Origin: Pleionea mediterranea
GTDB taxonomy: Bacteria > Pseudomonadota > Gammaproteobacteria > Enterobacterales > Kangiellaceae
Reading direction: 5' to 3'
Assembly: GCF_003148745.1 (NCBI RefSeq)
Contig: NZ_QGGU01000004.1
Span: 1 to 64,000, forward strand
Length of the DNA: 64,000 bases
Shown here in pieces: positions 8,882 through 18,408 of this stretch. The notes under the pieces are model-generated. The model saw only the letters and a program-made list of their open reading frames with translations. It did no database searches and was not told the origin of the DNA. Each line of letters begins with the position of its first letter. Positions within the stretch are counted from its first letter, which is position 1. A program made the position numbers and the translations under genes.

Positions 8882-11626
8882 ATGGGGCAAAACATTTCAT
8901 CCGAAGCAGTGTCTTCAGACATTGACCGAAAGCAGTTAAAGCAATTGCTGCGTCGATTTTTGGAGATCAATGACAAACGCAAGGCTTTGCTGAGTCATAA
9001 TTTGGATGAAAAAGACAATAATTTTATTCAGTTGTTGCCGCTGCTGTTTCATTCCAACCATCCCATGTTACCCGGTTATGTGGGATCCGAAGCGCCATGT
9101 GGGGTTGCCAACTACCAGCCCGACAAAACTACACTGCAAGTCGCTAAAAAGTTTGCTCGTAGTTTTGATTATCAACCGCGAGCAGCCCGGCAAATTCAAA
9201 TTGAAGCATTGTATTTAATGGGCAGTGCCGGTTCGGTGGCTCATTCGTTACAAAGTGATCTGGATGTCTGGGTCTGTGTGAGCAGTGATTTATCGCCGAA
9301 GCAACATGAATTATTGCAACAAAAACGGCAAAACATTCAGAACTGGGCCAGACAACAATCAATCGATTGCAGCATCTATCTGGTCACACAAGATAATATT
9401 GTTGATAGCGCTGCGGAAAATGAATCCTCTACCATAGAAACTCGGCTGTTACTGGATGAGTTTTATCGCACACAAATTCATTTGGCCGGACGATATTTAT
9501 TATGGTGGGTAGTGCCCTGTGAGCAGGAGCAGCATTACTCGGCATATGTGGAGCGGTTAATTAAAGAGCGGCATGTTCAGCAGGAAGACTTTATCGATTT
9601 TGGTGCCATAGAACAAATTCCACTGAACGAGTTTATTTCTAACGCGCTCTGGTACATTAACAAAGCGCTGGAGTCACCTTATAAAACAGCGCTTAAATTG
9701 GTGTTGATGGAATCTTACTTGAGCGAATACCCCGATGTGACGCCGCTCAGCTTTGATTACAAATCTTATGTTCACAGCATGATGGATAATGCCACCGTAT
9801 CCGATGCCTATCTGCTTATGCATCGAAAAGTGGAGGAATATTTAACCGCAAATGAACAAAGTGATCGGCTGGAGTTTGTTCGCCGTTGTCTGTACCACAA
9901 AATTCACACGCGACTGACTCGTCAGCAGGCTCCCGACTCACCCGCTAAAGCAGTGATCGATGAGCTGGTTAAAGAATGGAACTGGAGTGCTGAAAAACGT
10001 GAGTTGTTTGATCATAAAAACAAGTGGGATATTAATCAGATAGGCAACGAAAAGCGGTTGTACATTAAACAACTGATTTCATCGTTTAGAGCCATTGGTC
10101 AGTTTATCAAGTTAAATGAAAGTTTTTTTGAAAAGTACAAAAACGATCTCTTGTGTTTAAGTCGAAAAATCAGTGCAAATCTTGAATTAACCCATGGCAA
10201 GATCGAACGCGTCAATATTAATTTTGTTGCACAAATGCTGGATAAGCATTTATCACTTGTCAGACAAAGCAAAGCGAAAAACCTCGAGTTATGGAGTTTT
10301 TATGATCGCGCTGTAAGCCAGCAGGAAGCCCAGTCAGTGGAGCCTGTCTATCAGTGCAGCTCATTACTTGAGCTATTGGTTTGGGCAAAAGTCAATGGCG
10401 TACTAAATGAAGGCTCTTCTATTCAGTATCGGGACAGCAAGCAGCTCCTGCAATACGATGAGTTGGAACGCATTATTCAGGTATTACTTTCCATTCAGTA
10501 TGAAAAAATACAGGTGAGTGACAGTGCTTATTTAAATTCACCTACTATCAAACATATCAGCTGCTTTATTAATATTGCGCAAGATAAGTTAACCGGAGTT
10601 GCCAAGCAGGGTATGCACATTATTACCAAAAAGAACGATCCTTTTTGTTTTGGTAATGACTGCCATAATTTAATTGAAACCATCGATCTATATTACGTAA
10701 ACAGCTGGGGTGAGCAATTTGTTGTGCACTTTAAAGGTGAGCAGGCAGTCTCTGAAGCGGCAATTGCTTTACTCGAGTTGATTGACAGACAATCGGTTGA
10801 ACCAGAACTTAACTACTACAGTTTTTCATCCATGCGAGCCGATGAAGTAGTCACCCGGCTTAAAAACTTTTATCGACATTTGATATTGAGCTATCAGGGA
10901 CGAGATGCCCATGTTAAGAAATATATTTTTCGTTTAGGCACGCGATATTGCGTGATAGAAAAACAAAATGAAAAATTTATTGTGCATAACGCAGCGACAG
11001 AAGATCAATTGTCGCAATTAATTATTAATCAATTCAATCAATATCAGTTAATAGAATTTGATTCCAGGTGTTTTCCCGATCCGGTAATCCGCACGGCATT
11101 GCAACGCAGTAAACCCGGCGAACATTTTTTAATTGTTAATCCTAAATCTGAGTATTCGACATCCTATTGTTTTGTTGATCAATACGGTGGCGTGGTTTAT
11201 GGCTTTTTTAATCCACATAATTATCAGGAAGATATTGGCTGTCTGCATCAGTTTTTAACCAACAGCTGTGCGGGTTTTGATGAAACCGAGTTTCGTTGTT
11301 ACTTGTTGAATCAGGATCAAAGTCTGTCACGTTATGACATTAATACACTAGATGCTCAGACTCATGGTGACATCAGTATTTCATTCAATGCTGACTCAAA
11401 GCCAGAAACCTTCAATGTCACCTGCCATCAACAAAGTTTCACCTTTGAACAGCATGATCCCGAGCTATCGAATAAATTTATTGCCTGGCTTGACCGGTTA
11501 CAATTAACACCCGAGCAGGTCACTATTTCCAAGCTTACTTTGTCAACACCAGAAGAATTACTCAGCGAAGCAAAGTTATTGTTAGAGCGAAACCTTTTGT
11601 TCCAGTCGCTTTTTGCCAGTCTTTAA
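8882..11626 (+). CDS. cyaA: Class I adenylate cyclase
   Basis: The roughly 914-residue protein makes cyclic AMP. HSNHPMLPGYVG near the N-terminus and the nucleotidyltransferase motif LMGSAGSVAHSLQSDLDVWV (G-S-x-x, D-x-D) identify the class I (enterobacterial) family, with the long C-terminal regulatory region present. An upstream in-frame TTG at 8849 gives 925 residues, but the ATG at 8882, preceded by an AAGAG-type site, is the better start. It is divergent from the PAS/GGDEF gene. Confidence 0.95.
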   Translation: MGQNISSEAVSSDIDRKQLKQLLRRFLEINDKRKALLSHNLDEKDNNFIQLLPLLFHSNHPMLPGYVGSEAPCGVANYQPDKTTLQVAKKFARSFDYQPRAARQIQIEALYLMGSAGSVAHSLQSDLDVWVCVSSDLSPKQHELLQQKRQNIQNWARQQSIDCSIYLVTQDNIVDSAAENESSTIETRLLLDEFYRTQIHLAGRYLLWWVVPCEQEQHYSAYVERLIKERHVQQEDFIDFGAIEQIPLNEFISNALWYINKALESPYKTALKLVLMESYLSEYPDVTPLSFDYKSYVHSMMDNATVSDAYLLMHRKVEEYLTANEQSDRLEFVRRCLYHKIHTRLTRQQAPDSPAKAVIDELVKEWNWSAEKRELFDHKNKWDINQIGNEKRLYIKQLISSFRAIGQFIKLNESFFEKYKNDLLCLSRKISANLELTHGKIERVNINFVAQMLDKHLSLVRQSKAKNLELWSFYDRAVSQQEAQSVEPVYQCSSLLELLVWAKVNGVLNEGSSIQYRDSKQLLQYDELERIIQVLLSIQYEKIQVSDSAYLNSPTIKHISCFINIAQDKLTGVAKQGMHIITKKNDPFCFGNDCHNLIETIDLYYVNSWGEQFVVHFKGEQAVSEAAIALLELIDRQSVEPELNYYSFSSMRADEVVTRLKNFYRHLILSYQGRDAHVKKYIFRLGTRYCVIEKQNEKFIVHNAATEDQLSQLIINQFNQYQLIEFDSRCFPDPVIRTALQRSKPGEHFLIVNPKSEYSTSYCFVDQYGGVVYGFFNPHNYQEDIGCLHQFLTNSCAGFDETEFRCYLLNQDQSLSRYDINTLDAQTHGDISISFNADSKPETFNVTCHQQSFTFEQHDPELSNKFIAWLDRLQLTPEQVTISKLTLSTPEELLSEAKLLLERNLLFQSLFASL

Positions 11627-11670
11627 ATAACCAGAATTCAGCTTTGGCATTATTAATGACTTTGGGAGCT

Positions 11671-11699
11671 TTATGTCAGCCGCGCGATCTGGTTATACT
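11671..11699 (+). promoter_or_regulatory. Candidate promoter for the lptM-dapF operon, possibly giving a leaderless mRNA
   Basis: TTATGT (11671-11676), a 17-base spacer and TATACT (11694-11699) form a plausible sigma-70 promoter. The -10 box ends only 6 bases before the lptM ATG, and no ribosome binding site is seen. A transcript from here would start at or next to the ATG. Confidence 0.35.
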
Positions 11700-11705
11700 T
11701 GCCCT

Positions 11706-11831
11706 ATGAAATATAAACGATTATTAGGTTTGATATTTGTAGTGGCGTGTTTGGCTGGTTGCGGTCAAAAAGGACCTTTGAGGCCCGCCGATGAACAAAA
11801 ATCAACCGACTTAACCTTCTTTTCCGGATAA
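11706..11831 (+). CDS. lptM: LptM (YifL) small lipoprotein
   Basis: This 41-residue lipoprotein has a short signal peptide and a lipobox LAGC (modified Cys at residue 19), followed by the family hallmark [11 protein letters not shown]. LptM assists maturation of the LptD/LptE lipopolysaccharide translocon in E. coli. It lies 5 bases before dapF, which is the conserved gene order. No clear ribosome binding site precedes the ATG. Confidence 0.9.
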   Translation: MKYKRLLGLIFVVACLAGCGQKGPLRPADEQKSTDLTFFSG

Positions 11832-11836
11832 TATTG

Positions 11837-12667
11837 ATGCTGATCAGTTTTGCCAAGATGCAGGGACTGGGTAATGATTTTATGGTGGTCGATACCATAT
11901 CTCAGCCCATTTATTTTAATGAAGCCCAAATCAGGCGGCTGGCGGATCGCCATTACGGCATTGGCTTTGATCAGTTGCTGTTGGTAGAAGCGCCGCAACA
12001 ACCTGATGTGGATTTTCATTATCGAATTTTTAATGCTGATGGCAAAGAAGTTGAGCAATGCGGTAATGGTGCTCGCTGTCTCGCCAAATTTGTCAAAATG
12101 ATGGGATTGACCTGGAAGTACAAGTTGCGCATTAGCACCCTGAAAGGCGTGATCAGCAGTCGAATGCACAAAGATGGTAATGTCACCGTTGAAATGGGTG
12201 TGCCGGTGTTGTCACCTCAACGGATCCCCATGCGTTACGCCGAACAAAATACAGAGTACAGTGTCGAGACGCACGGTATCCGTCATAAGGTTGGCGCTTT
12301 GTCATTGGGCAATCCTCATTGTGTTATGACCGTTGAAGATGTCAGCCGGGCATCGGTTGATGATTGGGGCAGTGCCATTTGTCAGCATAATATTTTTCCC
12401 GAACAGGTGAATGTTGGCTTTATGCAGGTGGTCGAGCGCAACCATATCAAGTTACGCGTTTATGAGCGGGGGGTTGGTGAAACGCTGGCCTGTGGTACCG
12501 GTGCTTGTGCTGCCGCTGCTATCGGTCAGTTGCAGGACAAACTTGATAAACGCGTTAAAGTGCAATTACCCGGTGGGCGATTAACCATTGACTGGGAAGG
12601 CGATGGTCAACCTTTATATATGACCGGACCAGCCGAATTTGTTTTTGAAGGGCAGATAGAATTATGA
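11837..12667 (+). CDS. dapF: Diaminopimelate epimerase
   Basis: The 276-residue enzyme converts LL- to meso-diaminopimelate for lysine and peptidoglycan synthesis. Both catalytic cysteine motifs are intact: [13 protein letters not shown] and [12 protein letters not shown]. The N-terminus [15 protein letters not shown] is typical. I chose the ATG at 11837 over a TTG one codon upstream. It overlaps the next gene by 4 bases (ATGA). Confidence 0.97.
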   Translation: MLISFAKMQGLGNDFMVVDTISQPIYFNEAQIRRLADRHYGIGFDQLLLVEAPQQPDVDFHYRIFNADGKEVEQCGNGARCLAKFVKMMGLTWKYKLRISTLKGVISSRMHKDGNVTVEMGVPVLSPQRIPMRYAEQNTEYSVETHGIRHKVGALSLGNPHCVMTVEDVSRASVDDWGSAICQHNIFPEQVNVGFMQVVERNHIKLRVYERGVGETLACGTGACAAAAIGQLQDKLDKRVKVQLPGGRLTIDWEGDGQPLYMTGPAEFVFEGQIEL

Positions 12668-13347
12668 CTGAAGCGAAACAGGCAAACGCTGTAACTGAGC
12701 AACAGGTGTTTGATTTTCTGGCAACTCATCCAGACTTTTTAGAATGTCATCCAAAATTGCTGTCGCACATTACTATCAGCCATCAAGTTGAAGGCGGCGT
12801 TTCGCTGGTTGAACGACAGGTAAAAGTGTTGCGGGATAAAAACCGGGAGTTACAGGGCAAGCTAATCGAAATGTTGCGCTCCGCTCAAGACAATGAGCAG
12901 CTTCTGGAAAAGTGCATTCGTTTAGTGCTTTGTCTGATTGATTGTCAGTCGCTGCAGCAATTGACCAATACTTTAAACGATTTATTAAAGCGCGAGTTCG
13001 ATCTGGATCTGGTATCGATTAATTTAGTCGGGCGTTGGCCGCGTCATGATAATGCCCGGGTTTACAGTGACGCAAAGGGATTATTGCAATCGCTCGACTG
13101 TCAGTTTCCGGACAACCAGCCGATATGTGGTCGCATTGATAAAAAAACTCGCAGTGTGTTGTTTCCCTCAACATCAGAAGCGCCCGGCTCGGTAGCGATA
13201 TTGCCGCTGGGTCATTCTGGTAACATGGGAATTCTGGCATTACTCAGTCATGATGCGACACGATTTTCACCTGAAATGGGTGATTTGTTTTTGCAGCTAA
13301 TATCATCGGTGACCAGCCAGATGCTGCAGAAATTCAAAGACTTTTAA
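12664..13347 (+). CDS. DUF484 family protein (YigA-like)
   Basis: The 227-residue protein matches DUF484. The N-terminus [19 protein letters not shown], a short coiled coil ([18 protein letters not shown]) and a C-terminal GAF-like domain are recognisable. Its conserved position is between dapF and xerC. Function is not established; GAF-like folds suggest ligand or protein binding. It overlaps dapF by 4 bases and is followed after 8 bases by xerC. Confidence 0.88.
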   Translation: MTEAKQANAVTEQQVFDFLATHPDFLECHPKLLSHITISHQVEGGVSLVERQVKVLRDKNRELQGKLIEMLRSAQDNEQLLEKCIRLVLCLIDCQSLQQLTNTLNDLLKREFDLDLVSINLVGRWPRHDNARVYSDAKGLLQSLDCQFPDNQPICGRIDKKTRSVLFPSTSEAPGSVAILPLGHSGNMGILALLSHDATRFSPEMGDLFLQLISSVTSQMLQKFKDF

Positions 13348-13355
13348 CACTGACT

Positions 13356-14273
13356 GTGGCAGATACAAGCGAAACCAGAATAGAGCATAACCTTGAGCGC
13401 TATTTAGCTTATATCGCTGTCGAGAAAAACTTATCGGAAAAAACCATCAACAGTTACGCGGTGACGTTACAAGCGTTTATTAATTTTTTATCCGCACGTA
13501 ATATCGATAATAGTAAAGATGTTTCCGTGCATACGCTTCGAGGTTATCTGGCTCAACTGCATAAGCAGGGATTAAAGTCGAAATCCATCGCGCAAAAAAT
13601 GTCATCCATCCGCAGTTTTTTTAGTTTTCTTGCGCAACAAAAGCTTATCGACATAAATCCCGCCAAAGGACTAAGAACGCCAAAAATCGAAAAGCATTTA
13701 CCGAAAACATTGGATGTTGATGAAGTCTCCATTTTTCTTGATCAAATTCAAGCCGTGGATTTTATTTCCAGTCGCGACAAAGCCATTATGGAATTGTTTT
13801 ATTCGTCTGGCATACGGCTTAGTGAATTACAGGGGCTTACACTGGATGATTTTGATTTAAATGACGCTTTTATTCGTGTCACCGGTAAAGGCAATAAAAC
13901 ACGTATTGCGCCAATTGGTCAAAAAGCCATGGCATCGCTAAAAGTATGGTTAACTTTTCGAAAGCTGCATGCTACTGACGATCAAACAGCCATGTTTATT
14001 ACTTCATCCGGTAATGTTTTAAAGCAACGAAGTATTCAGGCCAGGCTCGAATATTGGGGTAAACAACTGGCGTTACCCGCGCGTCTTCATCCGCATAAAC
14101 TCCGGCATTCCTGTGCGTCACATTTTTTGGAGTCTTCATCGGATCTTCGGGCGGTGCAAGAGCTATTAGGCCATGCCGATTTATCGACCACGCAAATTTA
14201 TACCCATCTGGATTTTCAACATCTGGCCAATGTATACGACTCTGCGCACCCCAGAGCTAAAAAGAAAAAATAG
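13356..14273 (+). CDS. xerC: Tyrosine recombinase XerC
   Basis: The 305-residue recombinase resolves chromosome dimers at dif together with XerD. It has the N-terminal SAM-like domain (RYLAYIAVEKNLSEKTINSY). The catalytic residues are Arg in SSGIRLSELQGL, Lys in VTGKGNKTR, the box HPHKLRHSCASHF, His in LLGHADLSTTQIY, and the Tyr in IYTHLD. A GTG start is used; no strong ribosome binding site is visible, so coupling to DUF484 is likely. Confidence 0.95.
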   Translation: MADTSETRIEHNLERYLAYIAVEKNLSEKTINSYAVTLQAFINFLSARNIDNSKDVSVHTLRGYLAQLHKQGLKSKSIAQKMSSIRSFFSFLAQQKLIDINPAKGLRTPKIEKHLPKTLDVDEVSIFLDQIQAVDFISSRDKAIMELFYSSGIRLSELQGLTLDDFDLNDAFIRVTGKGNKTRIAPIGQKAMASLKVWLTFRKLHATDDQTAMFITSSGNVLKQRSIQARLEYWGKQLALPARLHPHKLRHSCASHFLESSSDLRAVQELLGHADLSTTQIYTHLDFQHLANVYDSAHPRAKKKK

Positions 14274-14352
14274 TTATTCGATTTTTATTTGATGGTGATT
14301 TGAAAATTATAAGACAGCTTTAAGCTATTATGAAAAAAGTAATGAGAGGGAT

Positions 14353-15093
14353 ATGAATAAGTTATCCACGCTGCAACAGATGTTAACGCAAAGCAAAGTG
14401 ATTGGGTTTGATCTCGATGATACCCTTTGGGATAACAAACCCGTTATTAAACGTGCTATTACCTTGCAGTTCGACTTTTTGCAGAAACAGTTACCTGATC
14501 TTTCCCGCGACGTTATTGAGCAAGAATATGCCACAATGGTCAAGCAGGCACTGACACATATTGAAGACAGTGGTGACGATAAGCGTTGTCATGATATGAG
14601 CTTGCTTCGGCAAATGGCCTTAAAGTCATTTTGCGAAAGCCACCATTTAGATGAAGCTATTGCGCATCAAACCTATGATGTTTTTTATCAGGCGCGACAA
14701 CAATTTATTTCTTTTCCGGAAGCAAAAAAATTGCTTGAGTTATTGGCAAAAAAGTTTCGCTTGGTGGCGATCAGTAACGGTAACGCCAGTCTTGAGCATA
14801 GCGAACTGAATGATTACTTTTTATTTCACTGGCGCGCAGGGGTTGATGGTAAGGCCAAGCCCGATCCGGATATGTTGTTCAAGGCCATGGCAGACTGCCA
14901 GGTGTCCAGCAAAGAATTTATTTATGTCGGTGACAGTCTGGATATTGACGGTGCGGCCGCGCATCGGGCTAACAGTTTTTGCTGGTTACTCAGTGATCTT
15001 ATCTCAGAGAAGCAGCACTCAACCGACGGGCAACTGGTGTTTCGTTCTATCTCAGAGTTGTTAAGTTCGATTGAAGCAATTAGCCTGTATTAA
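14353..15093 (+). CDS. HAD-family hydrolase, YigB type
   Basis: The 246-residue protein has the four HAD motifs: FDLDDTLWDN (nucleophile Asp), AISNGNAS, the Lys in GKAKPDPDMLF, and YVGDSLDIDG. In E. coli the neighbour of xerC at this position is YigB, a flavin mononucleotide and sugar-phosphate phosphatase. Substrate here is inferred only from synteny. A clear terminator follows at 15136. Confidence 0.9.
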   Translation: MNKLSTLQQMLTQSKVIGFDLDDTLWDNKPVIKRAITLQFDFLQKQLPDLSRDVIEQEYATMVKQALTHIEDSGDDKRCHDMSLLRQMALKSFCESHHLDEAIAHQTYDVFYQARQQFISFPEAKKLLELLAKKFRLVAISNGNASLEHSELNDYFLFHWRAGVDGKAKPDPDMLFKAMADCQVSSKEFIYVGDSLDIDGAAAHRANSFCWLLSDLISEKQHSTDGQLVFRSISELLSSIEAISLY

Positions 15094-15135
15094 TCTTGTA
15101 TTCAAAATTTTGGTAATACTTGAAACCAAGATATT

Positions 15136-15163
15136 AAAAAGCCGACTCATTGGTCGGCTTTTT
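15136..15163 (+). terminator. Rho-independent terminator after the dapF-xerC-HAD operon
   Basis: AAAAAGCCGAC, loop TCATTG, GTCGGCTTTTT form an 11-base-pair hairpin ending in a T-run. It sits 42 bases after the HAD stop and between convergent genes, so it may serve both strands. Confidence 0.9.
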
Positions 15164-15218
15164 ATATTGGGATTAATTCTCGTGTTAAAACTCTTTAGAT
15201 ATTAGAACTCTTTAAATG

Positions 15219-15686
15219 TTAGTACTCTTCGGATAATTGAAACTCATTATTTTTCGTCAGCTCTGCTATTTTGTCTTGCAGATCCTTGCGGATTTCATCG
15301 GTGCATAAACCTTGAGGGTATTGAGTTTTTAAAAAGTTATCAGCAATAAATCCGCCGTAACGAACACCTTGCAAAAACGATTGAAATTTAACCTTTACAT
15401 CTGATGCTATTTGCGCTTCATCATAGGATTCCAGTTTGGCAAAACCGGCAAATCGTTTGATATTGTTTTGTAAATTCTCATTAAACTCTTTTGAATCAAC
15501 ATTAACATCCAGATAACGCTCCATTGCGCAAAGCTCAATCAACAAATTAATATTTAACACATAGTTGTAGCTTTCGATCATAAAGCTGTTGACGGTACTG
15601 GATAATTCTTGTGGTTTTTCGTTGGCGGAAAGATTGATTGCGCTTAAGGAAAGCAGGCTTATCACCATTAATTTAAAAGTTTTCAC
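15219..15686 (-). CDS. Exported protein of unknown function
   Basis: The 155-residue product starts with a typical signal peptide (MKTFKLMVISLLSLSAINLSA, likely cut after ANA/SA near residue 21). The mature part is about 130 residues, alpha-helical and acidic. Two cysteines (in LIELCAMERY and PQGLCTDEI) could form a disulfide in the periplasm. I do not recognise the family. It stands alone and faces the terminator of the preceding operon. Confidence 0.65.
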   Translation of the reverse strand: MKTFKLMVISLLSLSAINLSANEKPQELSSTVNSFMIESYNYVLNINLLIELCAMERYLDVNVDSKEFNENLQNNIKRFAGFAKLESYDEAQIASDVKVKFQSFLQGVRYGGFIADNFLKTQYPQGLCTDEIRKDLQDKIAELTKNNEFQLSEEY

Positions 15687-15905
15687 GTGATGCTCCCGTA
15701 CTTGGTATGCGAGTTTTTAGATCACCGGATTAGTAATACTGATAAGTCTGGATAATAGAATTATTTTGATGTTTCAAAACAGACTATCCGTCCAAAAAAT
15801 TAATATCCCGGCGATTATTGTTTTATCGTGTTTAAAATATAGCCGAAAGGCAATAAAAAGCCAATCATTAAGATGACGGCTAGCCGCTTTGCTCCGTCTG
15901 GTAGC

Positions 15906-17345
15906 CTAACGAAGGTAAAGCTTATAAATGAGCTTATGTATCCAGCGGCCATAGGGCGGAAAAGCCAGCTTTGCACTGTTAAAGCGCCCTTTCTTAAAAA
16001 TCGCCTTGGTTTTAGAGAAGGTTAAAAAGCCTTCTTTGCCATGATAATGCCCCATGCCCGAATGACCAACACCGCCAAATGGTAAATCATCCTGAACCAC
16101 ATGGGATATCGAATCATTAATGCAAACACCGCCTGAATGGGTCAAAGACAATACCTGTTTTTGTAAGCGACTGTTAAAGCTCATCAGGTATAAGGCCAAC
16201 GGGCGCGGACGGTTTTGAATATAGCGAATAGCATCGTGCTCGGTTTCGTAGGCAACGATGGGCAGCACTGGGCCAAAAATTTCCTGCTGTGACAGGTTAA
16301 TATGCTCAGGTGGGTTTACTACCAAAGTGAGCGGAATTTTTCTGCTTGAGGGTGTAAAGGATTCACCAGCCGGGTTCAATTCTATTATATCGCAGCCTGC
16401 GGATTCCGCTTCCGATAACCAGGCTTTTAATCGGCCGTATTGAGACTCGTTAATCATGGCGCTGTAATCAGGATTGTCATCCAGACTTGGGTAAAGGCTT
16501 TTAAATCGGTTGTCGATCAGTTCTATAAGGGTTGCCACTTTATCCTGCGGGCAAAGAACATAGTCGGGTGCGACACAGGTTTGCCCGGCATTCAAGCATT
16601 TGCCATACAACATGCGCTCGACCGCCAATTCCATGGGAGCATCCTGACCAATAAATACCGGTGATTTTCCGCCCAGTTCCAGAGTGACCGGTGTCAGGTT
16701 ATTTGCTGCCGCGCGCATAACGTGTTTACCAACCTGAGTGGATCCGGTAAATAGCAGGTGATCGAACGCCAGAGCCGAGAAGCTGGCAGCAATATCAGCA
16801 TTGCCTTCAATAACAGCCACTTCGGTTTGATCAAATACTTCTTCCAGTACTTCTCGCAAAATACGGTTGGTATAAGGGGTAAATTCCGACAGCTTGATCA
16901 TAACCCGGTTACCAGCGGCAATGGCCGCCACTAAAGGACCAATGGTCAGATAAATGGGGTAATTCCAGGGCACTATAATACCCACCACGCCCAAAGGCTG
17001 GTGTTCGATCCAGGCTTTTGCCGGTTGAAATACCATACTGACCCGACGCTTTTCAGGTTTCATCCATTGCTTCAGGTGGCTCAGTGTGTGGTTGATTGTC
17101 ATGACCGATGGCAGTATATCCGCGATTAAGGAGTCGTCATCGGAGCGATGAGAATAGTCCGCACTTAAACACTTTAATAGGCGCGCCTTGTTTTTTAACA
17201 GACTCTTTTTTAACGCGCGCAGCATTTCTTTGCGTTCTTTTTTTTGCGGATAAGGGTGCGACAAAAAGGCGTGCTTTTGCTGCTCAAAAATATCCTGCAT
17301 AAACACCTTGCTGTCACTGGTGTGTGTGGTTTGCTGCGTTGTCAT
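15906..17345 (-). CDS. Aldehyde dehydrogenase (coniferyl-aldehyde dehydrogenase-like)
   Basis: The 479-residue protein is an NAD(P)-dependent aldehyde dehydrogenase. VGIIVPWNYPIYL, FTGSTQVGKHV, the catalytic Glu in TLELGGKSP and the catalytic Cys in NAGQTCVAPDYV are present. The sequence and length resemble class-3-like/coniferyl aldehyde dehydrogenases. A Lys/Arg-rich C-terminus (KTKAIFKKGRFNSAKL) is seen. The real start is the ATG at 17345; a longer reading needs a TTG overlapping the previous gene. It is 13 bases after the 2-hydroxyacid dehydrogenase, so the two are probably cotranscribed. Confidence 0.9.
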   Translation of the reverse strand: MTTQQTTHTSDSKVFMQDIFEQQKHAFLSHPYPQKKERKEMLRALKKSLLKNKARLLKCLSADYSHRSDDDSLIADILPSVMTINHTLSHLKQWMKPEKRRVSMVFQPAKAWIEHQPLGVVGIIVPWNYPIYLTIGPLVAAIAAGNRVMIKLSEFTPYTNRILREVLEEVFDQTEVAVIEGNADIAASFSALAFDHLLFTGSTQVGKHVMRAAANNLTPVTLELGGKSPVFIGQDAPMELAVERMLYGKCLNAGQTCVAPDYVLCPQDKVATLIELIDNRFKSLYPSLDDNPDYSAMINESQYGRLKAWLSEAESAGCDIIELNPAGESFTPSSRKIPLTLVVNPPEHINLSQQEIFGPVLPIVAYETEHDAIRYIQNRPRPLALYLMSFNSRLQKQVLSLTHSGGVCINDSISHVVQDDLPFGGVGHSGMGHYHGKEGFLTFSKTKAIFKKGRFNSAKLAFPPYGRWIHKLIYKLYLR

Positions 17346-17358
17346 AGAGGATCCCGGG

Positions 17359-18399
17359 TTAAACAATACGGTTACGAGGGTTTTTGTGTTCGAACGCCGT
17401 CAGGTTTTTTGCAAGCTCGTTAATCAGAGTTTGCCGAGCTTGCTGACTGGCCCACCCCACATGGGGAGTGACGATTATATTGCGAATTTCGGCGTTGAGT
17501 AACGGATTATTTTTATCCGGTGGCTCGGTGGAGAGTACATCGAGCCCTGCACCAGCAATAGAGCCGTTTAGCAGGGCATTGGCCAGAGCCTGCTCGTCAA
17601 TTAATCCACCGCGTGCCGTATTGAGCAACAAGGATGAAGGCTTCATAAGCGATAAAAACTCATCGCCAACCAGTTTATTGGTGTTGTCATTTAGCGGGCA
17701 GTGCAGGCTGACCACATCGCACTTGGGTAAAAGTTGCGGCAAAGCCATGCGATTATAGCCGGCAGGGCGCCCTGGCAATTGCGCGACAATAACTTTCATT
17801 TCAAATGCACGGGCAACATCAGCAACCGCTTTACCAATGGCACCGTATCCGAGAATGCCCAGGGTTTTGCCCGCCAGTTGCTGAAACGCCTGTGGCAGCA
17901 TAACAAACTGGTGATGACTGGCCCATCCGGCGTTTTCAGTGGCAGCTTGCAGTGACGATAAGCCCGAAGATAAATACAGCAGCAAGCTGAAACAGATTTG
18001 CACCACCGATTGAGTGGAATAACCGGCCACATTGGTGACGGCGATCCCTTGAGCTTTTGCTGCCGCTAAATCGACATTATTGGTGCCGGTGGCTGCGATG
18101 CAAATAAGTTTTAAATTCGGTAATTGTTGAAGGATGGTTTGATCAAGCACCACTTTATTGGTGATGATAACGTCGGCTGACTGACAACGCTGAATAATTT
18201 GATCGGTACGGGTGCCGGCATAACAGGTCAAATTTTGGCATGCCTTAACCAAAGATTGCGGATCGATGTCCCAGTCATTCGAGCCCGGAGACATATCCAG
18301 CTGGCTGTCGTCGCCGAACACATCCTTCACCGAGTAATGGGATTCCGGCGTCAGTGTCGCGGCATCTAAAAAAACAGTGTTTAAAGGGACGGCATTCAT
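17359..18399 (-). CDS. D-2-hydroxyacid dehydrogenase (hydroxypyruvate/glycerate dehydrogenase-like)
   Basis: The 346-residue NAD-dependent enzyme has the Rossmann motif TLGILGYGAIGKAVA and the catalytic triad: Arg in LLNTARGGLIDE, Glu in LSTEPPD, His in VTPHVGWAS. It most resembles HprA-type glycerate/hydroxypyruvate reductases. The exact substrate is not determinable from sequence alone. It lies between the hydratase-like gene and the aldehyde dehydrogenase on the same strand with 9- and 13-base gaps. Confidence 0.88.
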   Translation of the reverse strand: MNAVPLNTVFLDAATLTPESHYSVKDVFGDDSQLDMSPGSNDWDIDPQSLVKACQNLTCYAGTRTDQIIQRCQSADVIITNKVVLDQTILQQLPNLKLICIAATGTNNVDLAAAKAQGIAVTNVAGYSTQSVVQICFSLLLYLSSGLSSLQAATENAGWASHHQFVMLPQAFQQLAGKTLGILGYGAIGKAVADVARAFEMKVIVAQLPGRPAGYNRMALPQLLPKCDVVSLHCPLNDNTNKLVGDEFLSLMKPSSLLLNTARGGLIDEQALANALLNGSIAGAGLDVLSTEPPDKNNPLLNAEIRNIIVTPHVGWASQQARQTLINELAKNLTAFEHKNPRNRIV

Positions 18400-18408
18400 G
18401 ACTGAAAA

